Positions 1-7,204 of a stretch of 64,000 nt of DNA are shown here, in pieces. The stretch covers positions 36,301 to 100,300 of the forward strand of contig CAYGJL010000002.1 of assembly GCA_964350145.1 (NCBI GenBank), written 5' to 3'. Each line of letters opens with the position of its first letter. The first letter of the stretch is position 1. The position numbers were made by a program, and so were the translations under genes. The stretch comes from JACDCY01 sp964350145. Its GTDB lineage: Bacteria > Gemmatimonadota > Gemmatimonadetes > Gemmatimonadales > Gemmatimonadaceae. The notes beneath the pieces were generated by a model. It ran no database searches. It was not told the DNA's origin and saw only the letters and a program-made list of their open reading frames with translations.

Positions 1-30
1 GGATCTTTCGTGGCGTCGCCGACGACGGGC

Positions 31-75
31 GACCGATTTAGCGGACGCTTCGCCGCGAAGCGTGCGCAGTAGCGA
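31..75. other. Possible degenerate relative of the conserved-loop hairpin
   Basis: The stretch holds TTTAGCG, then a perfect 8-bp hairpin (ACGCTTCG, loop CCG, CGAAGCGT at 45-63), then TAGCG. The order TTAGCG - CGCGAAGCG - TAGCG resembles the centre of the element copy at 46643-46760. No convincing outer arms flank it, so it may be a decayed copy or a chance likeness. Nothing else is recognised in positions 1-92. Confidence 0.25.
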
Positions 76-92
76 GCCGGCCAACTAGCTCC

Positions 93-192
93 GGGCGGGG
101 ACCGGGCCGGGGGCAACTCCGAAGCACCGTCTTAGCGCGAGCGCAGCGAGCGCGTAGGTGCGAGGACGTTGCCACCGGCCCGGTCCCCGCCC
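93..192 (+). repeat. Conserved-loop hairpin element, copy A
   Basis: Outer arms 93-117 and 168-192 are complementary at 24 of 25 positions. Inside lies a 5-bp stem GCACC (124-128) / GGTGC (157-161), closing a 28-nt loop that starts GTCTTAGCG and ends GCGCGTA. The loop matches five other copies in this window, while the arm sequence is unique to this site. The inner stem differs from GCGCC/GGCGC elsewhere by a compensated pair. The element is in sense orientation and ends 33 nt before the lpdA start, so it would form part of the lpdA leader if transcribed. Confidence 0.8.
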
Positions 193-193
193 C

Positions 194-221
194 TCGCAGT
201 TGGCAGTTGCCGTTAGCTTTT
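194..221. repeat. Degenerate seven-base-period repeat before lpdA
   Basis: Four units in one phase, TCGCAGT, TGGCAGT, TGCCGTT and AGCTTTT, sit between hairpin copy A and the lpdA start. The last unit and spacing resemble the array at 2222-2256. No strong ribosome-binding site for lpdA is visible here. Confidence 0.5.
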
Positions 222-225
222 CTAA

Positions 226-1650
226 ATGGCGAACCCTGATAACCCAACGGGACCGACTGCCGTCGACGTAGTCATCATCGGCGGCGGCCCCGGCGGCTAC
301 GTCGCCGCGATCCGCGCCGCGCAGCTCGGCCTCTCCACCGTCTGCGTCGAACAGGCCAGGACGCTCGGCGGTACGTGCGTCAACATCGGCTGCATTCCGT
401 CTAAGGCGCTGCTGACTTCGTCCGAGCACTACGAGTTCGCGCGGCTGCACGCCGCCGCGCACGGCGTGAAGACTTCCGGCGTCGAGCTGGATCTCACCAC
501 CATGCTCAAGCGCAAGGACGAGGTCGTCACGCAGAACACGAAGGGAATCGAGTTTCTCTTCCGGAAGAACAAAATCACCTGGGCGAAGGGGCGCGGCACG
601 CTCAAGGCCGGCAACGTCGTGGATGTCGCGGGCGATGACGGCAAGACCACCAGCTACCAGGCGAAGCACGTGATCATCGCGACGGGATCCGTTCCCGTCG
701 AGTTGCCCTTCCTCAAGTTCGACGAAGACCGCGTGCTGTCGAACGACGGCGCGCTGCGGATCCCGGAAGTGCCGAAGCACCTCGTCGTCATCGGCGGCGG
801 TATCATCGGGCTCGAGCTCGGCTCCGTGTGGCGCCGGCTCGGCGCGAAGGTCACGGTCGTCGAGCTGACACCGACGATTCTCCCGGGCACGGACCTCGAG
901 GTGGTGAAAGAGGCCGACAAGATCTTCCGCAAGCAGGGGCTCGACCTGCGCGTCGGCACCAAGGTCACCGGCGCACGCGTCGAGAAGGACCGCGTGCTCG
1001 TGGACATTGATGCGAACGGCAAGACCGAGACGCTCGAAGCGGACCGCGTGCTCGTCTCCGTCGGACGCAAGCCGTCGCTCCAGGGGATCGACGCGAAAGC
1101 ACTCGGACTAAACGTGGGCCAGCGCGGTGAGCTGGTGGTGGACGCCCAGCTCCGCACCAATCTTCCGAACGTGTACGCCATCGGCGACGCCGTGGGCGGC
1201 AAGCTGCTCGCGCACAAAGCCGAGGAAGAGGGTGTCGTGGCGGCGGAGGTGATCGCCGGTCACAAGGCGCGGATGGATTACCGGTCCATGCCCGCCGTGG
1301 TGTACACCTGGCCCGAGATCGCGACGGTCGGGGTATCCGAGCAGGAAGTGAAGGAGAGCGGCCGCAAGTTCAAGGTCGGCAAGTTTCCCTTCTCCGCCAA
1401 CGGCCGCGCGCGCAGCATGAACGAGACGAGCGGCTTCGTGAAGTTCATCGCCGACGCGGACACCGACGAGCTGCTCGGCTGCCACATCATCGGCGCGAAC
1501 GCGTCCGAGCTGATCCAGGAAGTGGTGCTGGCGTTCGAGTACCGCGGATCCTCCGAGGACATTGGCATCACGGTGCATTCACACCCGACGCTGTCGGAGG
1601 TCGTCAAGGAAGCCGCGCTTAGTGTGCTCGGGCGATCGATTCACATTTGA
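226..1650 (+). CDS. lpdA: Dihydrolipoyl dehydrogenase (E3)
   Basis: This is the flavoprotein E3 subunit that re-oxidises dihydrolipoamide with NAD+ in the pyruvate and 2-oxoglutarate dehydrogenase complexes and the glycine cleavage system. The 474 residues match the family length. Visible motifs in order are the FAD-binding IIGGGPGGYVAAIRAA near the N-terminus, the redox-active disulfide GGTCVNIGCIPSK, a second Rossmann motif VVIGGGIIGLELG for NAD, an FAD-contacting YAIGDA and the C-terminal catalytic HPTLSE. The gene stands alone; the E1 partner odhA lies far away at 54998-57766 and no E2 gene is in the window. Its leader carries hairpin copy A. Confidence 0.96.
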   Translation: MANPDNPTGPTAVDVVIIGGGPGGYVAAIRAAQLGLSTVCVEQARTLGGTCVNIGCIPSKALLTSSEHYEFARLHAAAHGVKTSGVELDLTTMLKRKDEVVTQNTKGIEFLFRKNKITWAKGRGTLKAGNVVDVAGDDGKTTSYQAKHVIIATGSVPVELPFLKFDEDRVLSNDGALRIPEVPKHLVVIGGGIIGLELGSVWRRLGAKVTVVELTPTILPGTDLEVVKEADKIFRKQGLDLRVGTKVTGARVEKDRVLVDIDANGKTETLEADRVLVSVGRKPSLQGIDAKALGLNVGQRGELVVDAQLRTNLPNVYAIGDAVGGKLLAHKAEEEGVVAAEVIAGHKARMDYRSMPAVVYTWPEIATVGVSEQEVKESGRKFKVGKFPFSANGRARSMNETSGFVKFIADADTDELLGCHIIGANASELIQEVVLAFEYRGSSEDIGITVHSHPTLSEVVKEAALSVLGRSIHI

Positions 1651-1655
1651 AAGGC

Positions 1656-1687
1656 CCTGCGTCCTGCGTCCTGCGTCCTGCGTCCTG
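1656..1687. repeat. Heptanucleotide tandem repeat, unit CCTGCGT
   Basis: Four perfect consecutive copies of CCTGCGT (1656-1683) are followed by a partial fifth. The array lies in the spacer after the lpdA stop and ends about 10 nt before the ATG of the next gene at 1698. It is one of several loci with period seven but a different unit. Confidence 0.9.
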
Positions 1688-1697
1688 GCGACTCGCG

Positions 1698-2165
1698 ATG
1701 AGTGAGCGGGCGTTGAGCGCGGCCGACATACCCGCCGCGGCTGAGCTGCTGGCGTGTGATCCGTGCTGGGCGGACAACGGCCAGCGCCCCAGCTGGGTGC
1801 TCGATACGATCGCGGGGAATTCCGGCAGCGAGCATTCCGCGCTCGGCTCATTCGCCGGCGACGAGATGAAGGCGTTCGTGTCGTTCAACTTCGTCGCCGG
1901 CGCCGACCGTACCGGCGCGATCTCGTGCATCGCGCGCGCGGACGAAGCCAGCGGGATCGCCGCGCTCTCGGCCGCGGTCAGGGAGCTCTCGGCCGGCGGT
2001 GCCCGGCTGATCGTCGCCGAGCTTCCCGATCTGCCCGTGATGAAGAGCTACGCCGAGTTGCTCACGCTCGGCGGGTTCACCGACGAGGCAAGCGTGAACG
2101 ACTACTACTTCGATGGCGTAGCCATGCGCGTTCTCGTCGCGAGACTCGCACAGGAACACGTGTAA
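1698..2165 (+). CDS. GNAT-like acetyltransferase (tentative)
   Basis: A 155-residue cytoplasmic protein beginning MSERALSAADIPAAAELL, a start typical of GNAT N-acetyltransferases. The middle has a strand-like AISCIARAD and an amphipathic helix with GARLIVAELPD, then a C-terminal LLTLGGFTDEASVNDYY resembling the GF-E-v-y end of GNAT folds. No clear acetyl-CoA P-loop (Q/RxxGxG/A) is visible, so function is uncertain. The ATG at 1698 was chosen because the reading frame upstream runs through the CCTGCGT repeat. It is co-directional with lpdA, 47 nt downstream. Confidence 0.6.
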   Translation: MSERALSAADIPAAAELLACDPCWADNGQRPSWVLDTIAGNSGSEHSALGSFAGDEMKAFVSFNFVAGADRTGAISCIARADEASGIAALSAAVRELSAGGARLIVAELPDLPVMKSYAELLTLGGFTDEASVNDYYFDGVAMRVLVARLAQEHV

Positions 2166-2221
2166 GCATTTGCCGCGCGTCCGTCTTCGCAGCCGAAAAA
2201 ATCCAAATCGCCCCCGGCTCG

Positions 2222-2256
2222 TAGCTGGCAGCTTCCCGCTGGCAGCTCGCAGCTTT
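2222..2256. repeat. Degenerate seven-base-period repeat between convergent genes
   Basis: Five units in phase, TAGCTGG, CAGCTTC, CCGCTGG, CAGCTCG and CAGCTTT, occupy the 113-bp gap between the stop of the GNAT-like gene and the minus-strand lipase stop at 2279. A weaker continuation (CAGTTCT, CAGTTGT) runs to 2275. It may act as a transcript end, but no perfect hairpin plus T-run is visible. Confidence 0.5.
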
Positions 2257-2278
2257 TCAGTTCTATGTGGCAGTTGTT

Positions 2279-3625
2279 TTAGAACCAGCACACCTCGTTG
2301 CGCCCCGCCAAGGGCAGCGGCTCGCGATTCAACCTGAGCTCCACCAGCGTCGTAGTGTACGGATAGAAGAATTTCACTTTCGCGTCGCCGACCAGCGACG
2401 AGAGGTCCAGCTCTCCGTCCCACTTTCCCTCCCGCGACGTCCCACTGGACACGTTCCCGACCTTGTCACTGCCGAAGCCGGTGTAGCCGACGAGCGCCGA
2501 GCCCGACGACGCGATAATCCGGATCCACAGGCTCGTCATGTCCTTCACTCCGAGCTGCGTCAGGTTCACGTGAAAGCAGCGGAGGCTCGCGTCGGCCAGG
2601 TATGTGTGCACGTCCACCGCGAACGGGATCGGCTCCTCGTCGTGCCCGCGGCGCGAGAACAATTGCACGTTGTAGTCGGTGATCGGATCGCCCCGCTCGT
2701 CCACGGCCCGGATCACGAACTGCTGCCATTCGTCCATCCCGCGCCGCGCCGCATCGGCGTCGCGCTCGGCGGTCGCGTGCCATTTGTCGAACTGCTCGGC
2801 GCTCGACACACCGAGCGCGCTGTCCACCATGTCCACGAGCCACCGTCCGGGATCGCTCAGGATCGTCCCGTGATTCTTGCCGGCGACGAAGATCATCGGG
2901 ATGTCCACGTTCGGCCACGGCTCCACGCTCACGCGTCCGGTCGCGCCGATGCGGGCGGGGTCCACCGTGAGGTCGAGCATGATCTTCCGCATGTTGAGCG
3001 CGCAGCCGGCCCAGCGCACGGTACCGTCGCTCCCCGGCGAATTGGCCAGCGCGCCGAGTCCGGTGTAACCGCGGTCGCCGCAGAACACGAAAGCGAACGG
3101 CGTATCGCCGGTCGGCCCGTAGTACGTTTCGCTCCCCAGCATGTCCTGGTGCGCGAGGTCCCACGTGTAGCGACCGCCGAGCTCGAGCCCGTCGAGGATC
3201 CGGTCGCCCGCCTCGAGGAAGTCGGGGCCAGGCTCGCGATTGCCATTAAATAACGCGCCCAGCCAGCTCCGTCCCTTGTGCGCGATCGGCGAGCCGAACG
3301 TCGCGGGCGCGAACGCGACGAGATGCTTGAGCCGGTCGCGCCGCCTGGCGTACGCCGTGAGCCACGAGCGCACGACCAGCATTCCGGTGGAGTGCACGAT
3401 CGCGTCGAACGGCTCGTCCCCGTCGAGCCCCGCGCGCTCGCGCAGCGCCCGGTCGAACCCCTCGGCGATGTCGCGGATCGTCACCTCATTGGTGAGCGAC
3501 CTGTAGTTGCAGACGTGGATCGTGCTCACGTCGTACCCGCGCGCGCCAAGCTCGGCGGACCACTTCCGGAACGCGCCCGAGTCGGCGGAGTAGCCGTGCA
3601 CGAGCACGAGCGGGAGACGGGCCAT
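2279..3625 (-). CDS. Alpha/beta-hydrolase, lipase/esterase-like
   Basis: A 448-residue protein starting MARLPLVLVHGYSADS, the HG oxyanion-hole motif of alpha/beta hydrolases. The probable nucleophile is Ser in AIVHSTGMLVV, a variant of GxSxG with His at the first position. Acid and base candidates are Asp in GSDGTVRW and His in GKNHGTIL. Residues after about 300 form a strand-rich C-terminal domain not needed for catalysis. There is no signal peptide. The start is only 2 nt after the PIN-toxin stop, so it is probably cotranscribed with the toxin-antitoxin pair upstream, an unusual partner. The substrate is not predictable; a PHB-depolymerase or triacylglycerol-lipase relative is possible. Confidence 0.75.
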   Translation of the reverse strand: MARLPLVLVHGYSADSGAFRKWSAELGARGYDVSTIHVCNYRSLTNEVTIRDIAEGFDRALRERAGLDGDEPFDAIVHSTGMLVVRSWLTAYARRRDRLKHLVAFAPATFGSPIAHKGRSWLGALFNGNREPGPDFLEAGDRILDGLELGGRYTWDLAHQDMLGSETYYGPTGDTPFAFVFCGDRGYTGLGALANSPGSDGTVRWAGCALNMRKIMLDLTVDPARIGATGRVSVEPWPNVDIPMIFVAGKNHGTILSDPGRWLVDMVDSALGVSSAEQFDKWHATAERDADAARRGMDEWQQFVIRAVDERGDPITDYNVQLFSRRGHDEEPIPFAVDVHTYLADASLRCFHVNLTQLGVKDMTSLWIRIIASSGSALVGYTGFGSDKVGNVSSGTSREGKWDGELDLSSLVGDAKVKFFYPYTTTLVELRLNREPLPLAGRNEVCWF

Positions 3626-3627
3626 CG

Positions 3628-4008
3628 TTATTCGTGGAAGCCGAGTTTACGGGCCACGGCCAACTGCCTCATGTCCAGTGTCAGAAAGATCAGCGTTCCC
3701 GGCTCTCGCGCCAAATACAACGCGCTGGCGAGGTGCCAGCAATCGGCGCCACGCACGTATCCGGCCTCGAGAACTCGCGCGATCTCCGCGTGCAACGGTC
3801 TATCAGGAACTACCCAGCTGATACCCTTGAATAGCGCTGGCGTGGAAGCAGAGCGCTCGCGCAGCATGACGGAATTCAACTCGGCCTCGAGGAGATTCGA
3901 AGCATGGAGCTCGTCAAAGCCACTCAGCCTGCGCTGTACTCTGGCCGCGGCCGGCTCAGCCAGGGCCAGAGCGACGAGACACGACGTATCTACATACCCA
4001 ACCTTCAT
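3628..4008 (-). CDS. PIN-domain ribonuclease toxin (VapC-like)
   Basis: 126 residues with the PIN acidic set: Asp in YVDTSCLVAL, Glu in NLLEAELNSV, Asp in GADCWHLASAL and Asp in FLTLDMRQLA near the C-terminus. PIN toxins are Mg-dependent RNases neutralised by an adjacent antitoxin. The start codon directly follows the antitoxin stop (TGA then ATG, no gap), the usual antitoxin-first order. The partner is Phd-like rather than AbrB-like, a pairing known in VapBC families. Confidence 0.85.
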   Translation of the reverse strand: MKVGYVDTSCLVALALAEPAAARVQRRLSGFDELHASNLLEAELNSVMLRERSASTPALFKGISWVVPDRPLHAEIARVLEAGYVRGADCWHLASALYLAREPGTLIFLTLDMRQLAVARKLGFHE

Positions 4009-4281
4009 TCAGTCGCGTTCGTCCAGAAAACGCTTGAGCGCCCCGGGACGCTTCGCAACGGGGCGGATTGGACCTGGACGGCTCGCGGCTGGAACAATGA
4101 CTCCACGTTCCTTCAGTTCCTTCAGGCGTGCGGCGAGTCCTCCTTCTTCTTTGGCCACGGGCCGCAGCTCGGCGACAGGCTCGCCGTGAAGCGTGATGGT
4201 GACGTGGTGGCCCTCCCGGACCTTGCGAACGAGCGCCGAGAGCTTGGCCTTCGCGTCGTACAGGGAGTAGGTGTATTTCAT
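4009..4281 (-). CDS. Phd/YefM-family antitoxin
   Basis: 90 residues opening MKYTYSLYDAKAKLSALV and then REGHHVTITLHGEPVAELRP, the canonical Phd/YefM DNA-binding fold (sequence 'a-k-L-s-l-i--v-~G~~v-i-t-~G~p-va-l~p'). The C-terminal part, rich in Arg, Lys and Pro, would wrap the toxin. Antitoxins of this type repress their own operon together with the toxin. A perfect palindrome suited to such an operator lies 20 nt upstream of the start. Confidence 0.85.
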   Translation of the reverse strand: MKYTYSLYDAKAKLSALVRKVREGHHVTITLHGEPVAELRPVAKEEGGLAARLKELKERGVIVPAASRPGPIRPVAKRPGALKRFLDERD

Positions 4282-4300
4282 GCCTCTACGCTACTTCTAT

Positions 4301-4313
4301 CTAGTCAGACTAG
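4301..4313. promoter_or_regulatory. Palindromic operator candidate of the Phd/PIN operon
   Basis: CTAGTC-A-GACTAG is a perfect 6+1+6 palindrome and also contains the direct repeat CTAGTCA. It lies 20-32 nt upstream of the antitoxin ATG in an AT-richer stretch, where a Phd-type repressor would be expected to bind. Nothing else is recognised in the rest of the gap up to 4527. Confidence 0.5.
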
Positions 4314-4527
4314 TCAAGCCCCCGCAAACGGCTCGTCAGGGTGTCCATAAACTCGTCGGGGGAGTCGGGCGAATGGTCGTCGTGAGCCTCACTTGGAGTC
4401 CCCGAGGTCGCAAAAGCACGATCCACGACCGGAAATACGACGGAATCGGACCGATTCGCATTAGTTGGGAAGCAAAACGTCTATCTTCCTTATGTAGGAC
4501 AATTACCTAAGCCCATAAAAACACTAA

Positions 4528-5889
4528 ATGCCTTTCGGTTCGTTCGACCTCCACCCCGACCTTCTCAAAGGCGTCAAGGAGCTGGGATTCACCCGCCCCA
4601 CGCCAATTCAGGCCGACGCCATCCCGCCCGCCGTCCAAGGCAAGGACGTCCTCGCCTGCGCGATGACGGGGAGCGGCAAGACGGCGGCGTTCCTGCTGCC
4701 GATCCTCAACAGCCTGCTCGCCAAGCCGCGCCGCACGACGCGCGCGCTGATCCTCACGCCGACGCGCGAACTAGCCGCGCAGATCCTGGAAGACCTCGAG
4801 GATCTAGCCGTGCACACGCCCATCACGTCCGCGTCGGTATTCGGCGGCGTCGCTATGGGACCGCAGGAGCACGCGTTCCGCACCGGCGTGGACGTGATCG
4901 TCGCGACTCCCGGCCGTCTGCTCGATCACCTGCGCTTCCCGTACGCCAAGCTCGACAAGATCGAGCACCTGGTGCTCGACGAAGCGGACCGCATGCTGGA
5001 CATGGGATTCCTCCCCGACATTCGCCGCCTGCTCCGCTACGTCCCGACCAAGCGCCAGACTCTGTTCTTCAGCGCGACGATGCCCGGGCAGATCGTGCAG
5101 CTCACGCGCGAGATGCTCAAGGATCCCGCGACGATCAACCTCGAGCGCAAGTCCAAGCCGGCCGTCGGAATCACGCAGGCCATTTATCTCGTGCCGCAGG
5201 AGCGGAAGTCGGAGCTGCTGCTCACCCTGCTCGAGCGCGAGGTCATGCAGGACGCGCTCGTGTTCACCCGCACCAAGCACCGCGCCAACCGGCTGTGGGA
5301 GTATCTCGACAAGCGTGGGATCAACGCCGCGCGCATCCACGGCAACCGGTCGCAGCCGCAGCGCACCGAAGCGCTGGAAGGATTCAAGAACGGCGTGTAC
5401 CGCGTGCTGATCGCGACGGACATCGCCGCGCGCGGGATTGACGTCGAAGCGCTCGGCCACGTCGTGAACTTCGACGTGCCGAACAAGCCCGAGGACTACA
5501 TCCACCGCGTCGGCCGGACCGCGCGCGCGGAGTTGACGGGCGACGCGTTCACGTTCGTCGCGCCCGCGGAGCTGGGCGACCTGCACGCCATCGAGCGCGT
5601 GGTCGGACACCCGCTGCTACGCGTGACGGTTCCCGACTTCGACTACTCGGCGAAGAGCGCCGAGAGCCTGGAGATTCCGCTGGCGGAACGTCTCGCGAAG
5701 ATGCGCGCGCAACGCAGCGCGGACAGGACGAGATCGAAGGAAAAGAAGGCGCGACCGGCGCCGCGGCCCGAGTTGAAAGACACGACCTCCAAGGCCGCGC
5801 CTGAGCCCGAAGGTCCGCGCAAGACCGGACTGAAACGTAAGGGCCCGGTTTCCAGTCGCCGACGCGGCCCGGGCAAGCCGCGTACGTGA
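4528..5889 (+). CDS. rhlE: DEAD-box ATP-dependent RNA helicase, RhlE type
   Basis: An ATP-dependent RNA-remodelling helicase, 453 residues. Motifs in order are the Q motif GFTRPTPIQADAI, motif I AMTGSGKTAAF, Ia PTRELAAQI, DEAD in VLDEADRMLDMGF, SAT in FFSATMP, then IV-VI with ATDIAARGIDVE and YIHRVGRTAR. The C-terminal ~75 residues are a basic, Pro/Lys/Arg-rich tail that probably binds RNA. The gene is monocistronic. Its TGA stop overlaps the first base of an AGTGACT heptamer array. Confidence 0.93.
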   Translation: MPFGSFDLHPDLLKGVKELGFTRPTPIQADAIPPAVQGKDVLACAMTGSGKTAAFLLPILNSLLAKPRRTTRALILTPTRELAAQILEDLEDLAVHTPITSASVFGGVAMGPQEHAFRTGVDVIVATPGRLLDHLRFPYAKLDKIEHLVLDEADRMLDMGFLPDIRRLLRYVPTKRQTLFFSATMPGQIVQLTREMLKDPATINLERKSKPAVGITQAIYLVPQERKSELLLTLLEREVMQDALVFTRTKHRANRLWEYLDKRGINAARIHGNRSQPQRTEALEGFKNGVYRVLIATDIAARGIDVEALGHVVNFDVPNKPEDYIHRVGRTARAELTGDAFTFVAPAELGDLHAIERVVGHPLLRVTVPDFDYSAKSAESLEIPLAERLAKMRAQRSADRTRSKEKKARPAPRPELKDTTSKAAPEPEGPRKTGLKRKGPVSSRRRGPGKPRT

Positions 5890-5930
5890 GTGACTAGTGA
5901 CTAGTGACTAGTGACTAGTGACTAGCCACT
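5889..5930. repeat. Heptanucleotide tandem repeat, unit AGTGACT
   Basis: Five perfect AGTGACT units (5889-5923) plus a variant AGCCACT lie between the converging rhlE and dioxygenase genes. The rhlE stop ends at 5889, and the minus-strand dioxygenase stop (TAG, 5922-5924) is made of repeat sequence, so the array fills the whole gap and forms the end of one reading frame. Confidence 0.95.
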
Positions 5931-6866
5931 GCTCCCTGCCAGTTCCGGGAGCGCGGCCTCGATCGCCGCGCGGTTGGGCTCGAGCCAGGGAGGAAGCACC
6001 AGCTTCTCTCCCAGGGATTCCAGCTTCTCGTCAACCGTAAATCCAGGGCCGTCCGTGGCGAGCTCGAACAGCGCGCCGCCCGGCTCGAGGAAGTACACCG
6101 ACTTGAACCAGAAGCGATCGATCACATCGGTCGGTCGTCTCCTGGCGACGCTGATGCGCTCGCGCACCGCGAGCTCGGCGTCGAGATCGGCGACGCGCCA
6201 CGCGATGTGATGCACGCCGCCGGTGCCCCAGGCGCCACGCGCGGTCTCCGGCAGCTCGCGGATCTCGAGAAATTTTCCCGAGCCGCCGCCGTGCACGCCG
6301 AAGCGGTGCCAATCGTCCTCCGCGCCAAGCTCCTCGAAGCCGAGCACGCGCGTGAGGAAGGTCGCGGTTGCTTCGAGCGAGCGCTCCCACAGCCGTACCG
6401 AGTGCAGCCCCATGACCTGCCGATTGGCGGCGACCGGGCTCTCGTCCCACGCCACGAACTCGCGCTCGTCCGCCGTCTCGGCGAGCACGAGTGGAAGTCC
6501 GTGAGGATCAGCGAACGGAAGGCAGCGCTCACCTCGTCGCTTTATTATCGCCGCGGTCTTCACGCCGCTGCTCCCGAGCCGCTCGATCCAGAACTCGAGC
6601 GAGCCCGCAGGAATCGCGAGCGAAACCTCCATGGTGAGACCGGTGCCCGCCTTCGCGGGCGCCATCTCGGGCCATGGGAAGAACGTGAGATCGGTGCCCG
6701 GGTGCGCGACGGCGTCGGCGTAGAAGAGATGGTAGGTGCCGGGCGAATCCTGATTCACGCTCCGCTTCACCAAGCGCATCCCCAGCACGCGCGTGTAGAA
6801 CTCGAGGTTTTCGCGCGCGTCGCCGGCGATCGCGGTGACGTGGTGCAGGCCGAGTATCTCCTTCAT
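5922..6866 (-). CDS. Ring-cleaving dioxygenase of the VOC/glyoxalase family (MhqO-like)
   Basis: 314 residues with two vicinal-oxygen-chelate domains. The first opens LGLHHVTAIAGDARENLEFY and the second has GGVHHIAWRVADLDAEL. Metal ligands are probably the His of LHHVT, the His of VHHIAW and Glu in ALFELATDGPGF. Family members (MhqO, MhqE, CatE) act on hydroquinones or catechols. The ATG at 6866 was preferred to one 7 codons upstream because it overlaps the stop of the small membrane-protein gene (ATGA) and begins directly with the family N-terminus. Confidence 0.85.
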   Translation of the reverse strand: MKEILGLHHVTAIAGDARENLEFYTRVLGMRLVKRSVNQDSPGTYHLFYADAVAHPGTDLTFFPWPEMAPAKAGTGLTMEVSLAIPAGSLEFWIERLGSSGVKTAAIIKRRGERCLPFADPHGLPLVLAETADEREFVAWDESPVAANRQVMGLHSVRLWERSLEATATFLTRVLGFEELGAEDDWHRFGVHGGGSGKFLEIRELPETARGAWGTGGVHHIAWRVADLDAELAVRERISVARRRPTDVIDRFWFKSVYFLEPGGALFELATDGPGFTVDEKLESLGEKLVLPPWLEPNRAAIEAALPELAGSSG

Positions 6867-7024
6867 CCGAGCGCTCCGATCAGCCACCGGACCACGACGA
6901 CGGCCAGCACGATCCCGCCCACCGCGAGCAGCGCGAGCGCGGCTCGGGCGCGGTCTACGCGAAGGACAGTCGAAGAATCTTCAGAGATGCGTTCCCCCCA
7001 AAGTTCTCCTGGTGTTCCGCTCAT
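6863..7024 (-). CDS. Small single-span membrane protein coupled to the dioxygenase
   Basis: This 53-residue frame begins MSGTPGELWGERISEDS and continues with a basic stretch VLRVDRARAA. It ends in one hydrophobic segment of about 20 residues (LALLAVGGIVLAVVVVRW) and a short tail. Its TGA overlaps the dioxygenase ATG (ATGA), and GAGGAC lies 6 nt upstream of its own ATG. The geometry fits an N-in tail-anchored or single-pass protein translated ahead of the dioxygenase. The family is not recognised. Part of the Shine-Dalgarno region is made of heptad repeat F1. Confidence 0.6.
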   Translation of the reverse strand: MSGTPGELWGERISEDSSTVLRVDRARAALALLAVGGIVLAVVVVRWLIGALG

Positions 7025-7114
7025 CCTCGGTCCTCAATGAGTCGCCGATCGTCGATGGTAGTTAGTCCTGAGGCCGCGAGGGTCCGCAATCCGAAATCCG
7101 AAATCCGAAATCCG
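7024..7114. repeat. Heptad-phased repeat F1
   Basis: 91 nt, exactly 13 heptads in one phase, run from TCCTCGG through TCGATGG, TAGTTAG and TCCTGAG, and end in three perfect AAATCCG copies (7094-7114). The first 62 nt match 57887-57948 at 55 positions, so this is a dispersed repeat and not only a local expansion. Confidence 0.85.
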
Positions 7115-7204
7115 CAGTCCAGAGTCGCAAACCACATCCCGCCTAGTGTATCTATAATGATAGATGCAGCCGGAACGCCCGGAGTCCTTCACAGGGTGCT
7201 TGCC

